From contig CACYDB010000143.1 of assembly GCA_902773035.1 (NCBI GenBank), forward strand, positions 1 through 8,723: a stretch of DNA of 8,723 bases, in the 5' to 3' direction. The position numbers and the translations under genes are program-made. Of the stretch, positions 1-5,049 are shown piece after piece. Numbering within the stretch: position 1 is the stretch's first letter; each line of letters starts with the position of its first letter. The notes below the pieces were generated by a model that was given only the letters and a program-made list of their open reading frames with translations, was not told the origin of the DNA and searched no databases. This DNA is from an uncultured Ruminococcus sp. Lineage in GTDB: Bacteria; Bacillota; Clostridia; Oscillospirales; Acutalibacteraceae.

Positions 1-68
1 ATAACCGACAGCAGCATCAAAGCGCTTAAAACAACGGCTAAAAAGCTTTTTGATAAATGTTTGATCAC
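1..68 (-). CDS. N-terminus of a secreted or membrane protein (partial, runs off window)
   Basis: Only the first 22 codons and two bases are present; the rest lies beyond position 1. Reading starts at a GTG (66-68) preceded by a good ribosome binding site, GGGAGG at 76-81, seven bases away. The visible peptide begins MIKHLSKSF and continues into a hydrophobic stretch rich in Leu, Val and Ala. This is the basic-then-hydrophobic pattern of a signal peptide or first membrane helix. A promoter-like pair lies just upstream at 101-129. The gene follows the EamA transporter gene on the same strand after about 150 bases and appears to have its own promoter. The function cannot be told from this fragment. 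I am fairly sure it is a real gene start and unsure of everything else. Confidence 0.6.
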   Translation of the reverse strand, partial: MIKHLSKSFLAVVLSALMLLSV

Positions 69-100
69 AATCGTACCTCCCGACTATCTTTATATTTTTT

Positions 101-129
101 ATAATAACAGAAAAGCAAATAAAAGTCTA
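101..129 (-). promoter_or_regulatory. Putative sigma-A promoter for the partial gene at 1-68
   Basis: On the minus strand a -35 box TAGACT (124-129, four of six consensus bases) is separated by exactly 17 bases from a -10 box TATTAT (101-106, five of six). The region is AT-rich and the -10 box lies about 33 bases before the GTG start. The rest of 130-220 shows no clear terminator for the upstream transporter gene. Confidence 0.45.
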
Positions 130-220
130 TAAGCTTATTCCTTTTCTTCAAAAACTCTCGTAAACGTCCTGTGTTTGTGGACAAGCTTTAAGCTGATCGC
201 TTTTCCCTCGCAGACACGGT

Positions 221-1144
221 TTATTCAGTTCGGTTCATCTCTGAGTCTGATTTAGCCTGCGTCGCGATTCGGGTATTCTTTTTAAAATGTATGCTTTGAA
301 GAAGGATGCCGCCGACTATAAGAACCACCGCGATAACAGCGTTTACGGTTATTTTTTCTTTCAAAACGATTGCCGATAAAACTATTGATAAAAACGGCAC
401 CAAATAAGCGAGATTCGCTATTTTTGCGGAATCCGCGGCGTTTTTCAACGCTATCGCCCACAGCAGATAAGCGATTGCGTTGACGACGATCCCGAGCCAC
501 AATAAGCCTGCCCATTGTGCCCCGACGATCATCTGCCATTTTTCAAAAATCAGCCCCGCGATAAGTGAGCAGATCGCCACTGTCAGCCAAATCCACATCA
601 TTGTTACATTCTGATTCAGGCTGTGTTTTTTGTTCAGCACGGAGAACAGCCCGTAACAAACTGCCGCGATAACGCAGGCGATGATTCCCAACAGCTTATT
701 GCCTGACGACGCTCCTCCGCTTCCGACGGAGAGCGCAACGATTCCCGCAAAGGACATTACCATAGCGATTATTTTTCGCGCGGTAAGCTTTTCCTTTAAC
801 AGAACGCACGCAAATATAACTATCATCAACGGCCATAAATAATTCAGGATACACGCTTCCTGCGAGCTGAGCGTCGCTATTCCGTAATAATACAACGCGG
901 AATACATAAAAAGTCCCAAAAAGCCCAGCCCCGACATCATAAGATATTCCTTTAGGCGATAGCTTCTAAGCTCTTTGATTGATCCGTTTACGATATTCAT
1001 TATCAATAAAAATACAAAGGCAAAAAAGCTGCTGATCGCGAGCGCCTCAAAGTTCGGAATATCATTTAGCACGATTTTTACAACCGTTGCGAGCGTCGCC
1101 CAAATCAGAACTGTTACCGACGCGTATATATAGCTTTTTCTCAT
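221..1144 (-). CDS. EamA/DMT-superfamily membrane transporter
   Basis: A 307-residue protein of the drug/metabolite transporter superfamily, made of two EamA domains (about residues 7-140 and 150-287). Ten hydrophobic segments are visible, near residues 7-26, 34-53, 69-88, 96-115, 122-140, 151-170, 182-200, 210-233, 242-261 and 268-286. Each half ends its fourth helix with the family-typical sequence, LLKEKLT near 115-121 and VLKEKIT near 260-266. The C-terminus is a short polar tail. Family members export or import small metabolites such as amino acids or nucleosides, but the substrate cannot be read from sequence. The ATG start at 1142-1144 is preceded by AGGGTGAT, and a well-formed promoter lies at 1184-1212, so the gene is probably transcribed alone. 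Length is normal and no defects are seen. Confidence 0.93.
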   Translation of the reverse strand: MRKSYIYASVTVLIWATLATVVKIVLNDIPNFEALAISSFFAFVFLLIMNIVNGSIKELRSYRLKEYLMMSGLGFLGLFMYSALYYYGIATLSSQEACILNYLWPLMIVIFACVLLKEKLTARKIIAMVMSFAGIVALSVGSGGASSGNKLLGIIACVIAAVCYGLFSVLNKKHSLNQNVTMMWIWLTVAICSLIAGLIFEKWQMIVGAQWAGLLWLGIVVNAIAYLLWAIALKNAADSAKIANLAYLVPFLSIVLSAIVLKEKITVNAVIAVVLIVGGILLQSIHFKKNTRIATQAKSDSEMNRTE

Positions 1145-1183
1145 CTTATCACCCTACATCAAAATCCTGATTAATCCGCCATA

Positions 1184-1212
1184 ATGATAGCAGAAAAGCA
1201 AAGCTTTGTAAA
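1184..1212 (-). promoter_or_regulatory. Sigma-A promoter of the EamA transporter gene
   Basis: On the minus strand TTTACA (1207-1212, five of six -35 bases) and TATCAT (1184-1189, five of six -10 bases) are separated by exactly 17 bases. Transcription would start near 1177, leaving a short leader of about 33 bases before the ATG at 1144. Confidence 0.65.
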
Positions 1213-1240
1213 CCGCTGAATAAAAGCTTTCACTAAACTC

Positions 1241-1273
1241 GCGGTCGGCTCAGAAACAAACTGAGCCGACCGC
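1241..1273. terminator. Perfect 13-bp hairpin between the secreted-protein gene and the transporter gene
   Basis: Bases 1241-1253 and 1261-1273 are perfect inverted repeats of 13 bp, GC-rich, around a seven-base loop (AAACAAA). It sits about 10 bases after the tandem TAA TAA stops of the gene at 1284-2021, where a terminator is expected. The minus-strand flank after the stem is only GAGTTTAGTG, a poor U-tract. The plus-strand flank is TTTTACTTTATTATTTT, a better one. It could therefore stop transcription in either direction, and by textbook rules better in the antisense direction. Confidence 0.6.
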
Positions 1274-1283
1274 TTTTACTTTA

Positions 1284-2021
1284 TTATTTTATTTTGAGCT
1301 TCACCGTCTTGGTAATTGATTTTGAGTTGAAATTCAGATTGCCCTTGGCGGTGATTTTGACTTTGATGCTATACGTACCTTTTTTCGCTTTTTTCCATCT
1401 TTTGACGGTCACAACGCCTTTTGAGTTGATTTTTGTAAGCTTTTTGATTTTCGCGGAAACGCTCAAAAGCTTATAAATCACCTTGCCCTTTGCGTTTTTA
1501 ACGGTTAAGGGCTTTATGCTCTGACCTTTCTTTTTGAGCTTTTTGAGCTTTATGGTCTTAGCTTTAGCCGTAACCTTTATCGGATTTGCGGCTTTACCTT
1601 TGACAGCGGGAGTGGTCGCGGCTTCTTCGCCGTAGGCCTTGCCTTCAAAGGTAATCACCTTGCCCTTTAAGGCGCTGTACTGAGTTTCATTGAGAGTGAG
1701 CGTGCCTATATCCTCGCTGCCGTCAAATACACGGAACTGGATTACCTCGGGGTCAATGTTTGCGGGGATCTCGACGCTGTACACGGGGATTCCGTCGCGT
1801 ATATCGGAGGTCGCGGACATAGTGAAGATATAGTAGTCGCTGTTTTTATCGTTGATTATCACCTTGATGTTTTTGCCGTTCTGCGCGTCACTCGGCAGAT
1901 AGGAGATCGTCTGCATTTCCTCAGCAGACTCTGCCGAAGCAGTCACAGGCGCCGCGACAATCAAGCTGATTATCATCATCAGCGCCAATACAACGCTGAT
2001 CTGTTTTTTCATCATTTTCAT
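1284..2021 (-). CDS. Secreted protein with lysine-rich C-terminal domain
   Basis: A 245-residue exported protein. Residues 1-30 form a classical signal peptide (MKMMKKQ, a hydrophobic core, then ASA before the predicted cut at 30/31). Residues about 38-130 are a small, probably beta-rich domain. The stretch VYSVEIP near 80-86, followed by a QFRVFDG segment, loosely recalls starch-binding modules of the CBM26 type, but this is only a resemblance. Residues 145-245 are extremely basic and end in SKSITKTVKLKIK. The same kind of domain closes the 1013-residue protein at 5050-8091. Such Lys-rich ends are common on secreted proteins of Ruminococcus-type Clostridia and probably adopt an Ig-like fold that holds the protein at the cell surface (inference). 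The start is supported by GGAGGA at 2028-2033, six bases before the first ATG. Two TAA stops lie in tandem. The function of the middle domain is unknown. Confidence 0.85.
   Translation of the reverse strand: MKMMKKQISVVLALMMIISLIVAAPVTASAESAEEMQTISYLPSDAQNGKNIKVIINDKNSDYYIFTMSATSDIRDGIPVYSVEIPANIDPEVIQFRVFDGSEDIGTLTLNETQYSALKGKVITFEGKAYGEEAATTPAVKGKAANPIKVTAKAKTIKLKKLKKKGQSIKPLTVKNAKGKVIYKLLSVSAKIKKLTKINSKGVVTVKRWKKAKKGTYSIKVKITAKGNLNFNSKSITKTVKLKIK
1287..1589 (-). other. Lys-rich C-terminal domain, copy 1
   Basis: Residues 145-245 of the secreted protein at 1284-2021. Lysine is the commonest residue and almost no acidic residues occur. Alternating Lys/Val/Ile patterns suggest beta strands. 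The end aligns with copy 2 (5053-5349): both carry KGN followed by SK[ST]ITKT[VI]K[LI]KIK at the very C-terminus, and both have a GKV[IT][YF]K segment upstream. Confidence 0.7.
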
Positions 2022-2044
2022 AGGTATTCCTCCAATGAGATAAT

Positions 2045-2073
2045 TTTACACAATAATAATAACATAATATCAA
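2045..2073 (-). promoter_or_regulatory. Possible promoter of the small secreted-protein gene
   Basis: On the minus strand TTGATA (2068-2073, five of six -35 bases) lies 17 bases before TGTAAA (2045-2050) and 19 before the better box TAAAAT (2043-2048). The region is AT-rich and directly precedes the GGAGGA ribosome binding site. The -10 choice is ambiguous, so this is a weak call. Confidence 0.35.
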
Positions 2074-2123
2074 GCAAAATACTGCCCAAATATTCCCCTC
2101 TGTCTTTGTGCAATTTATACATC

Positions 2124-2207
2124 GGCAGGGAGCCTTTCACAATATGCGAAGGCTTCAACCTCCCTGCCTTTAGAAACACTAAGGGGACTGTCGAGCTGAC
2201 AGTCCCC
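2124..2207. repeat. Two-hairpin intergenic element (possible interspersed repeat)
   Basis: Two stem-loops lie 14 bases apart in the 200-base gap between the membrane-protein and secreted-protein genes. The first is a perfect 10-bp stem (2183-2192 with 2198-2207, loop GAGCT). The second is a 9-bp stem (2124-2132 with 2160-2168) enclosing an inner 5-bp stem (GCCTT near 2132-2136 with AAGGC at 2149-2153) and a bulge. Neither is followed by a strong U-tract on either strand. The compact GC-rich block stands out from its AT-rich surroundings. It resembles the hairpin-rich interspersed repeats of Oscillospiraceae genomes, but that is from general memory, not a search. It may also act as a terminator for the gene ending at 2223. 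Confidence 0.5.
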
Positions 2208-2222
2208 GATTATCATAATGTA

Positions 2223-3047
2223 TTATCCGAAGAAGAAGTCCTCGTCCGCGCTTGCCGTGGGACGATTATTTTCGATTTCTATGCCTTCCTTTTTGCCGAC
2301 AAAGAACACGTCGTCATCCGCCGCGACTCTCAGGTCGTCATCGTCCTCGGAGCTGTCGCTTGTTTTTGCGAACAAGAAGTCGTCATCCGTTATCGGAGTG
2401 ACATCATCAGGCTCTTCGGAGCTGTCCTCTGTTTTGTCAAACAAAAAGTCTCTGTCGCTCTCGGCGACAACCTCGTCATCGTCCTCAGCCTTCTTCTCCT
2501 TTGTGAAGAATACGTCCTCCTCGGATGATTGTACCACGCGTCCGGATTCATCGCGCTCAATTCCCGCGGCGGCATCGCCCGAGAACTTGATTTTTCCGAT
2601 AATCCTGACCACAAGGAAAAACAGCTTGACAAGCATATAGATTATCATACAAACCAGCAGGCTTATGCCGAGAATGTTGTTGAACAGGTGGTGTCTGAAC
2701 GCGAAGAATAAGTAACCAAAGCCGAAGAAGAACTCAAATACCGACGCGGCTTTGGGAGCAATAATCACCAACACGAGAAGAAGCACTATCGACAGCACCC
2801 ATATGATCATCAGCACGGGGCCGTTCCAGAAAAACGCGGGGTCGATATACCTGTTATAATACAGCGTCATACGGCCTAACACGACGTTTACGGGAATAAT
2901 GTACAGAAGAACAGGCAGTACCCTGAGCGCGAATATCGAATACCACGCGCCCATACCGTTCTTGAAGTCGTTCATAAAAACAACAAAACGCTCCGTTTTA
3001 TCGGTAATCAGGTTGAGGTCTTCGTTGTAAAACTTGTTTTTTATCAA
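2223..3047 (-). CDS. Four-helix membrane protein with repeated acidic-aromatic tail
   Basis: A 274-residue protein I do not recognise. Residues 1-36 are polar. Four hydrophobic segments follow, near 40-58, 74-97, 101-117 and 124-150. After a basic stop (GKIK at 151-154) comes a long, strongly acidic and probably disordered tail, residues 156-274. Charge distribution suggests that both ends are cytoplasmic. The tail repeats a short motif five times: EEDVFF (176), DRDFLF (198), DDDFLF (221), DDDVFF (244) and DEDFFF (268), spaced 22, 23, 23 and 24 residues apart. The last copy is almost the C-terminus, followed only by Gly. This arrangement suggests a multivalent docking tail for a cytoplasmic partner (inference). 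The start is TTG at 3045-3047, chosen because AGGAGATG lies five bases upstream; an ATG inside that site reaches a stop after two more codons. No sequence relative came to mind for the membrane part. Confidence 0.82.
   Translation of the reverse strand: MIKNKFYNEDLNLITDKTERFVVFMNDFKNGMGAWYSIFALRVLPVLLYIIPVNVVLGRMTLYYNRYIDPAFFWNGPVLMIIWVLSIVLLLVLVIIAPKAASVFEFFFGFGYLFFAFRHHLFNNILGISLLVCMIIYMLVKLFFLVVRIIGKIKFSGDAAAGIERDESGRVVQSSEEDVFFTKEKKAEDDDEVVAESDRDFLFDKTEDSSEEPDDVTPITDDDFLFAKTSDSSEDDDDLRVAADDDVFFVGKKEGIEIENNRPTASADEDFFFG
2229..2522 (-). repeat. Five-fold acidic-aromatic motif repeat in the membrane protein tail
   Basis: Residues 176-273 hold five copies of [DE]-x-D-[FV]-[FL]-F at a period of 22-24 residues. 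The spacers are rich in Asp, Glu and Ser, with DKTEDSS in one unit closely matching AKTSDSS in the next. The second and third units are the most alike, which fits growth by duplication. The ends are diverged. Confidence 0.75.
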
Positions 3048-3052
3048 AAAAG

Positions 3053-3060
3053 CATCTCCT
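3053..3060 (-). promoter_or_regulatory. Ribosome binding site that fixes a TTG start
   Basis: AGGAGATG on the minus strand lies five bases before the TTG at 3045-3047. No in-frame ATG or GTG with a comparable site exists for the membrane protein, so TTG is the best start. Confidence 0.7.
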
Positions 3061-3125
3061 TATTATCAATTGATTTTGCGACATAAAATATACTACCATA
3101 TTCCGAAGAAAAAATCGCTTGTATT

Positions 3126-3166
3126 ATTGTACAAAATCCTCGAGATGTTTTTGTGCACATTGTACA
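3126..3166. promoter_or_regulatory. TGTACA/TGTGCACA palindrome cluster upstream of the membrane-protein gene
   Basis: ATTGTACA occurs twice on the plus strand, at 3126-3133 and 3159-3166, exactly 33 bases (about three helical turns) apart. A third palindrome, TGTGCACA, lies at 3152-3159. They fall in the 132-base spacer between the macro-domain gene and the membrane-protein gene, where a promoter for the latter should lie. I could not find a convincing -35/-10 pair here. An operator is possible but unproven. Confidence 0.25.
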
Positions 3167-3179
3167 TCAAAACAAGCTT

Positions 3180-4169
3180 TTATCCGAGTAAGACCTGATC
3201 AAACTCAAAGAGAGCTTCGTTGATCGTAAAAATATTGTACTCCTGTTTGCCGATAAAAAACTCAATGATAATATCAAATTTGTTGCTGTGAGAGAGCGCG
3301 TAGCCCGCCTTTTGCAGCATTTCCTTAGTCTCGTCAAGGGACAGCTCCAAGGCTACGGCAAAGGCGATTGCAGTTGTTTTCCTCGGCTTATACTGCGGAT
3401 TGTTTCTGATTTTTGAGAAAAGCTTGCGGTCTACATTCGCCTTTTTGTAGCACTCGACATCGGTAATGCCCTTCTCGTCGATTTTACGCAGCAGCATTTC
3501 GGAAAAGCTCTCGTCAAGCTGTCCGAGAGCGTCGGACAGGCTCGGAGCGCAGGATTCATCCGCGAACACCGCCGCAGGTTTAGCCCGCGCATCCCCGAGA
3601 GCGTGAGTAAATATGTGGTTTCTTCTCTTATCAAAATGAGTCTCCACATAGCGCTCGTCTATAAATTCCTCAATCTCGTTAATGAGCTTTTTGCTGACGC
3701 AGAAGGACGCCTTGTCAAACACAACGATGTATACGAGCATTTCATTATCGGCGAGGAATTTCAGAATCTCGCCGACCGCGACCTGCAACGCCTCATCCTT
3801 GGGATAGCCGTAAGCTCCCGCCGAGATCAGCGGGAACGCGACAGATTCGCAGTCATACTTTTTTGCAAGCTCAAGAGATCTTTTGTAGCAGGAAATCAGC
3901 TTTTCACGCTCGCCGTATTCTCCGCCGTGCCAGACAGGTCCTACCGTATGGATGACATATTTGCACGGCAGATCGTAGGCGCGGGTGAGCTTGGCTTCTC
4001 CTGTCCTGCAGCCGCCGAGCTTTCGACATTCCTCCAACAGCTTTGGCCCCGCCGCCCTGTGAATCGCGCCGTCAACTCCTCCGCCTCCGAGCAAACTGTT
4101 ATTGGCGGCGTTGACTATGGCGTCGCAGTTCATTTTTGTAATATCGTTTCTCACTATTTGAATAGGCAT
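3180..4169 (-). CDS. Macro-domain ADP-ribose/O-acetyl-ADP-ribose hydrolase with C-terminal HTH-like domain
   Basis: A 329-residue cytoplasmic protein in two parts. Residues 1-170 are a macro domain of the MacroD/YmdB type. The ADP-ribose-binding loop NAANNSLLGGGGVDGAIH at 20-37 holds the conserved Asn and Asp of the active site, HTVGP lies at 74-78, and the phosphate loop GAYGYP at 118-123. Relatives hydrolyse O-acetyl-ADP-ribose and remove ADP-ribose from acidic residues. Residues 171-215 are a linker. Residues 216-329 are an added helical domain with a helix-turn-helix look (YKKANVDRKLFSKIR near 241-255, then KTTAIAFAVALELSLDE), ending in FEFDQVLLG. Stand-alone macro hydrolases are about 170-180 residues, so this protein is almost twice the usual size. 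The ATG start is preceded by GAGGTGAT. It is the last gene of a cluster, 18 bases after the acetyltransferase stop. The enzyme class is secure; the role of the C-terminal domain is not. Confidence 0.92.
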   Translation of the reverse strand: MPIQIVRNDITKMNCDAIVNAANNSLLGGGGVDGAIHRAAGPKLLEECRKLGGCRTGEAKLTRAYDLPCKYVIHTVGPVWHGGEYGEREKLISCYKRSLELAKKYDCESVAFPLISAGAYGYPKDEALQVAVGEILKFLADNEMLVYIVVFDKASFCVSKKLINEIEEFIDERYVETHFDKRRNHIFTHALGDARAKPAAVFADESCAPSLSDALGQLDESFSEMLLRKIDEKGITDVECYKKANVDRKLFSKIRNNPQYKPRKTTAIAFAVALELSLDETKEMLQKAGYALSHSNKFDIIIEFFIGKQEYNIFTINEALFEFDQVLLG

Positions 4170-4187
4170 ATGATCACCTCGTTTTTA

Positions 4188-4625
4188 CTAAAGCGTCTTG
4201 CGCATTTCGGCGCACTCGAATTTCCAGCTTCTGAGAGTCTCGCCGCTTACCCGTCTGTACCCAAGCTTTTCGTAAAAGCCTATCGCTTCAAGACGGCTGT
4301 CTATGCGGACAGCTTTGTAGCCGAGCTCCCCGATCCACTTTTCAGCCTCACGGATAGTTTTGCTGCCGAGATTTTTGCCTCTGTATTCGGGAAGCACTAC
4401 CACACGTCCGAGCAGAACGGTTTCAAAGTCGAGCTCATAAAAGCGGCAGGTCGCGACAGGATAGCCGTCGTCGAGCAAAACTATATACTTGCTTTTTTCT
4501 CCGTCATAGGAGTCAAATTCTTCCCTTAATGAGATGTTATATTGGCGGTTCATCCCCTGGATCCTCACGGAATACGCGCCTGTTCTCTGCCACTCCTCAG
4601 TAGCCCTGATAACCTCTGTGTTCAT
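4188..4625 (-). CDS. GNAT-family N-acetyltransferase
   Basis: A 145-residue GNAT acetyltransferase that transfers an acetyl group from acetyl-CoA to an unknown amine. Motif A is visible as VVVLPEYRGKNLGSK (75-89); its YRGKNLG segment forms the acetyl-CoA pyrophosphate loop. Motif B appears as GFYEKLGYR (116-124). The ATCRF segment before motif A and the ending CAEMRKTL resemble the YjcF/ElaA subgroup. I start at the ATG at 4623-4625 because GGAG lies five bases upstream (4632-4635). A TTG at 4638-4640, overlapping the acylphosphatase stop as TTGA, would add five residues but has no ribosome binding site. It is the middle gene of a three-gene cluster with acylphosphatase upstream and the macro-domain gene 18 bases downstream. 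The substrate is unknown. Confidence 0.9.
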   Translation of the reverse strand: MNTEVIRATEEWQRTGAYSVRIQGMNRQYNISLREEFDSYDGEKSKYIVLLDDGYPVATCRFYELDFETVLLGRVVVLPEYRGKNLGSKTIREAEKWIGELGYKAVRIDSRLEAIGFYEKLGYRRVSGETLRSWKFECAEMRKTL

Positions 4626-4636
4626 AATTTCTCCGA

Positions 4637-4918
4637 TCAATATCTTGTTCTGAATTTTCGCTCGTCCTCAACGACGGGAATATCGCGGACGTCAGCGCTG
4701 TCTATTCTTATATACGCCCCTCGGCTTAACGCGTCGATGGTACGCCTTATCTGATCCTCGGTACCCTGTATCTCCATTGACACCGAGCCGTCGAACTCGT
4801 TTTTCACCCAGCCTGTGGCGCCGAATTTGTTCGCCGAGTTGTAGGCGTAATAGCGGAATCCCACGCCCTGAACCCTGCCGTAAAAGCGAATCCTCTTGCG
4901 AATTACATTTTCTCTCAT
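4637..4918 (-). CDS. Acylphosphatase
   Basis: A 93-residue acylphosphatase, which hydrolyses carboxyl-phosphate bonds such as those of acetyl phosphate or 1,3-bisphosphoglycerate in the cytoplasm. The signature GRVQGVGFR spans residues 14-22, with the phosphate-binding Arg22, and the catalytic Asn40 lies in GWVKN (36-40), followed by DGSVSMEIQG. Both catalytic residues are present and the length fits the 90-100 residue family. I start at the ATG at 4916-4918, with GGAGAT ten bases upstream. A GTG at 4940-4942 would add eight residues but lacks a ribosome binding site. It is the first gene of a cluster behind a strong promoter. The next gene begins 11 bases after its TGA stop. Confidence 0.95.
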   Translation of the reverse strand: MRENVIRKRIRFYGRVQGVGFRYYAYNSANKFGATGWVKNEFDGSVSMEIQGTEDQIRRTIDALSRGAYIRIDSADVRDIPVVEDERKFRTRY

Positions 4919-4963
4919 ACGCTTATTTATCTCCGATTGCACATAGATTTACGTTATACGTTT

Positions 4964-4992
4964 ATTATAGTCGTTTTACGGCAATTGGTCAA
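4964..4992 (-). promoter_or_regulatory. Strong sigma-A promoter of the acylphosphatase-GNAT-macro cluster
   Basis: On the minus strand TTGACC (4987-4992, five of six) and a perfect TATAAT (4964-4969) are separated by exactly 17 bases. This is the best promoter in the window. It begins only nine bases after the U-tract of the preceding terminator, so the cluster is a separate transcription unit. Its predicted leader to the ATG at 4918 is about 40 bases. Confidence 0.8.
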
Positions 4993-5001
4993 CTTGTCAG
5001 C

Positions 5002-5033
5002 AAAAAAACAAGGCAGAGTGATCCTCTGCCTTG
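5002..5033 (-). terminator. Intrinsic terminator of the 1013-residue protein gene
   Basis: A perfect 10-bp stem (5024-5033 with 5009-5018, five-base loop) is followed on the minus strand by seven T residues (5002-5008). It lies 16 bases after the TAA stop at 5050-5052. A textbook Rho-independent terminator. Confidence 0.92.
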
Positions 5034-5049
5034 CCGATTAATCAAGCGT

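Noticed and set aside
145..205. A terminator for the EamA transporter gene
   Set aside because: Only a four-base GTCC/GGAC stem with a nine-base loop and a mixed T-rich flank is present. Not strong enough.
2106..2640. Two overlapping 140-codon plus-strand frames opposite the membrane-protein tail
   Set aside because: They are by-products of the repetitive GAC/GAA/TTC-rich tail and are Ser- or Val-rich low-complexity sequences without proper starts.
3048..3060. A mini-ORF (ATG CTT TTT TGA) inside the ribosome binding site of the membrane-protein gene, whose stop overlaps the TTG start
   Set aside because: The ATG is part of the AGGAGATG site itself and has no binding site of its own, so translational coupling is unlikely.
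3603..4529. A 308-codon open frame on the plus strand
   Set aside because: It lies wholly antisense to the macro and acetyltransferase genes, both of which have clear catalytic motifs. It has no ribosome binding site and its protein shows no recognisable family.
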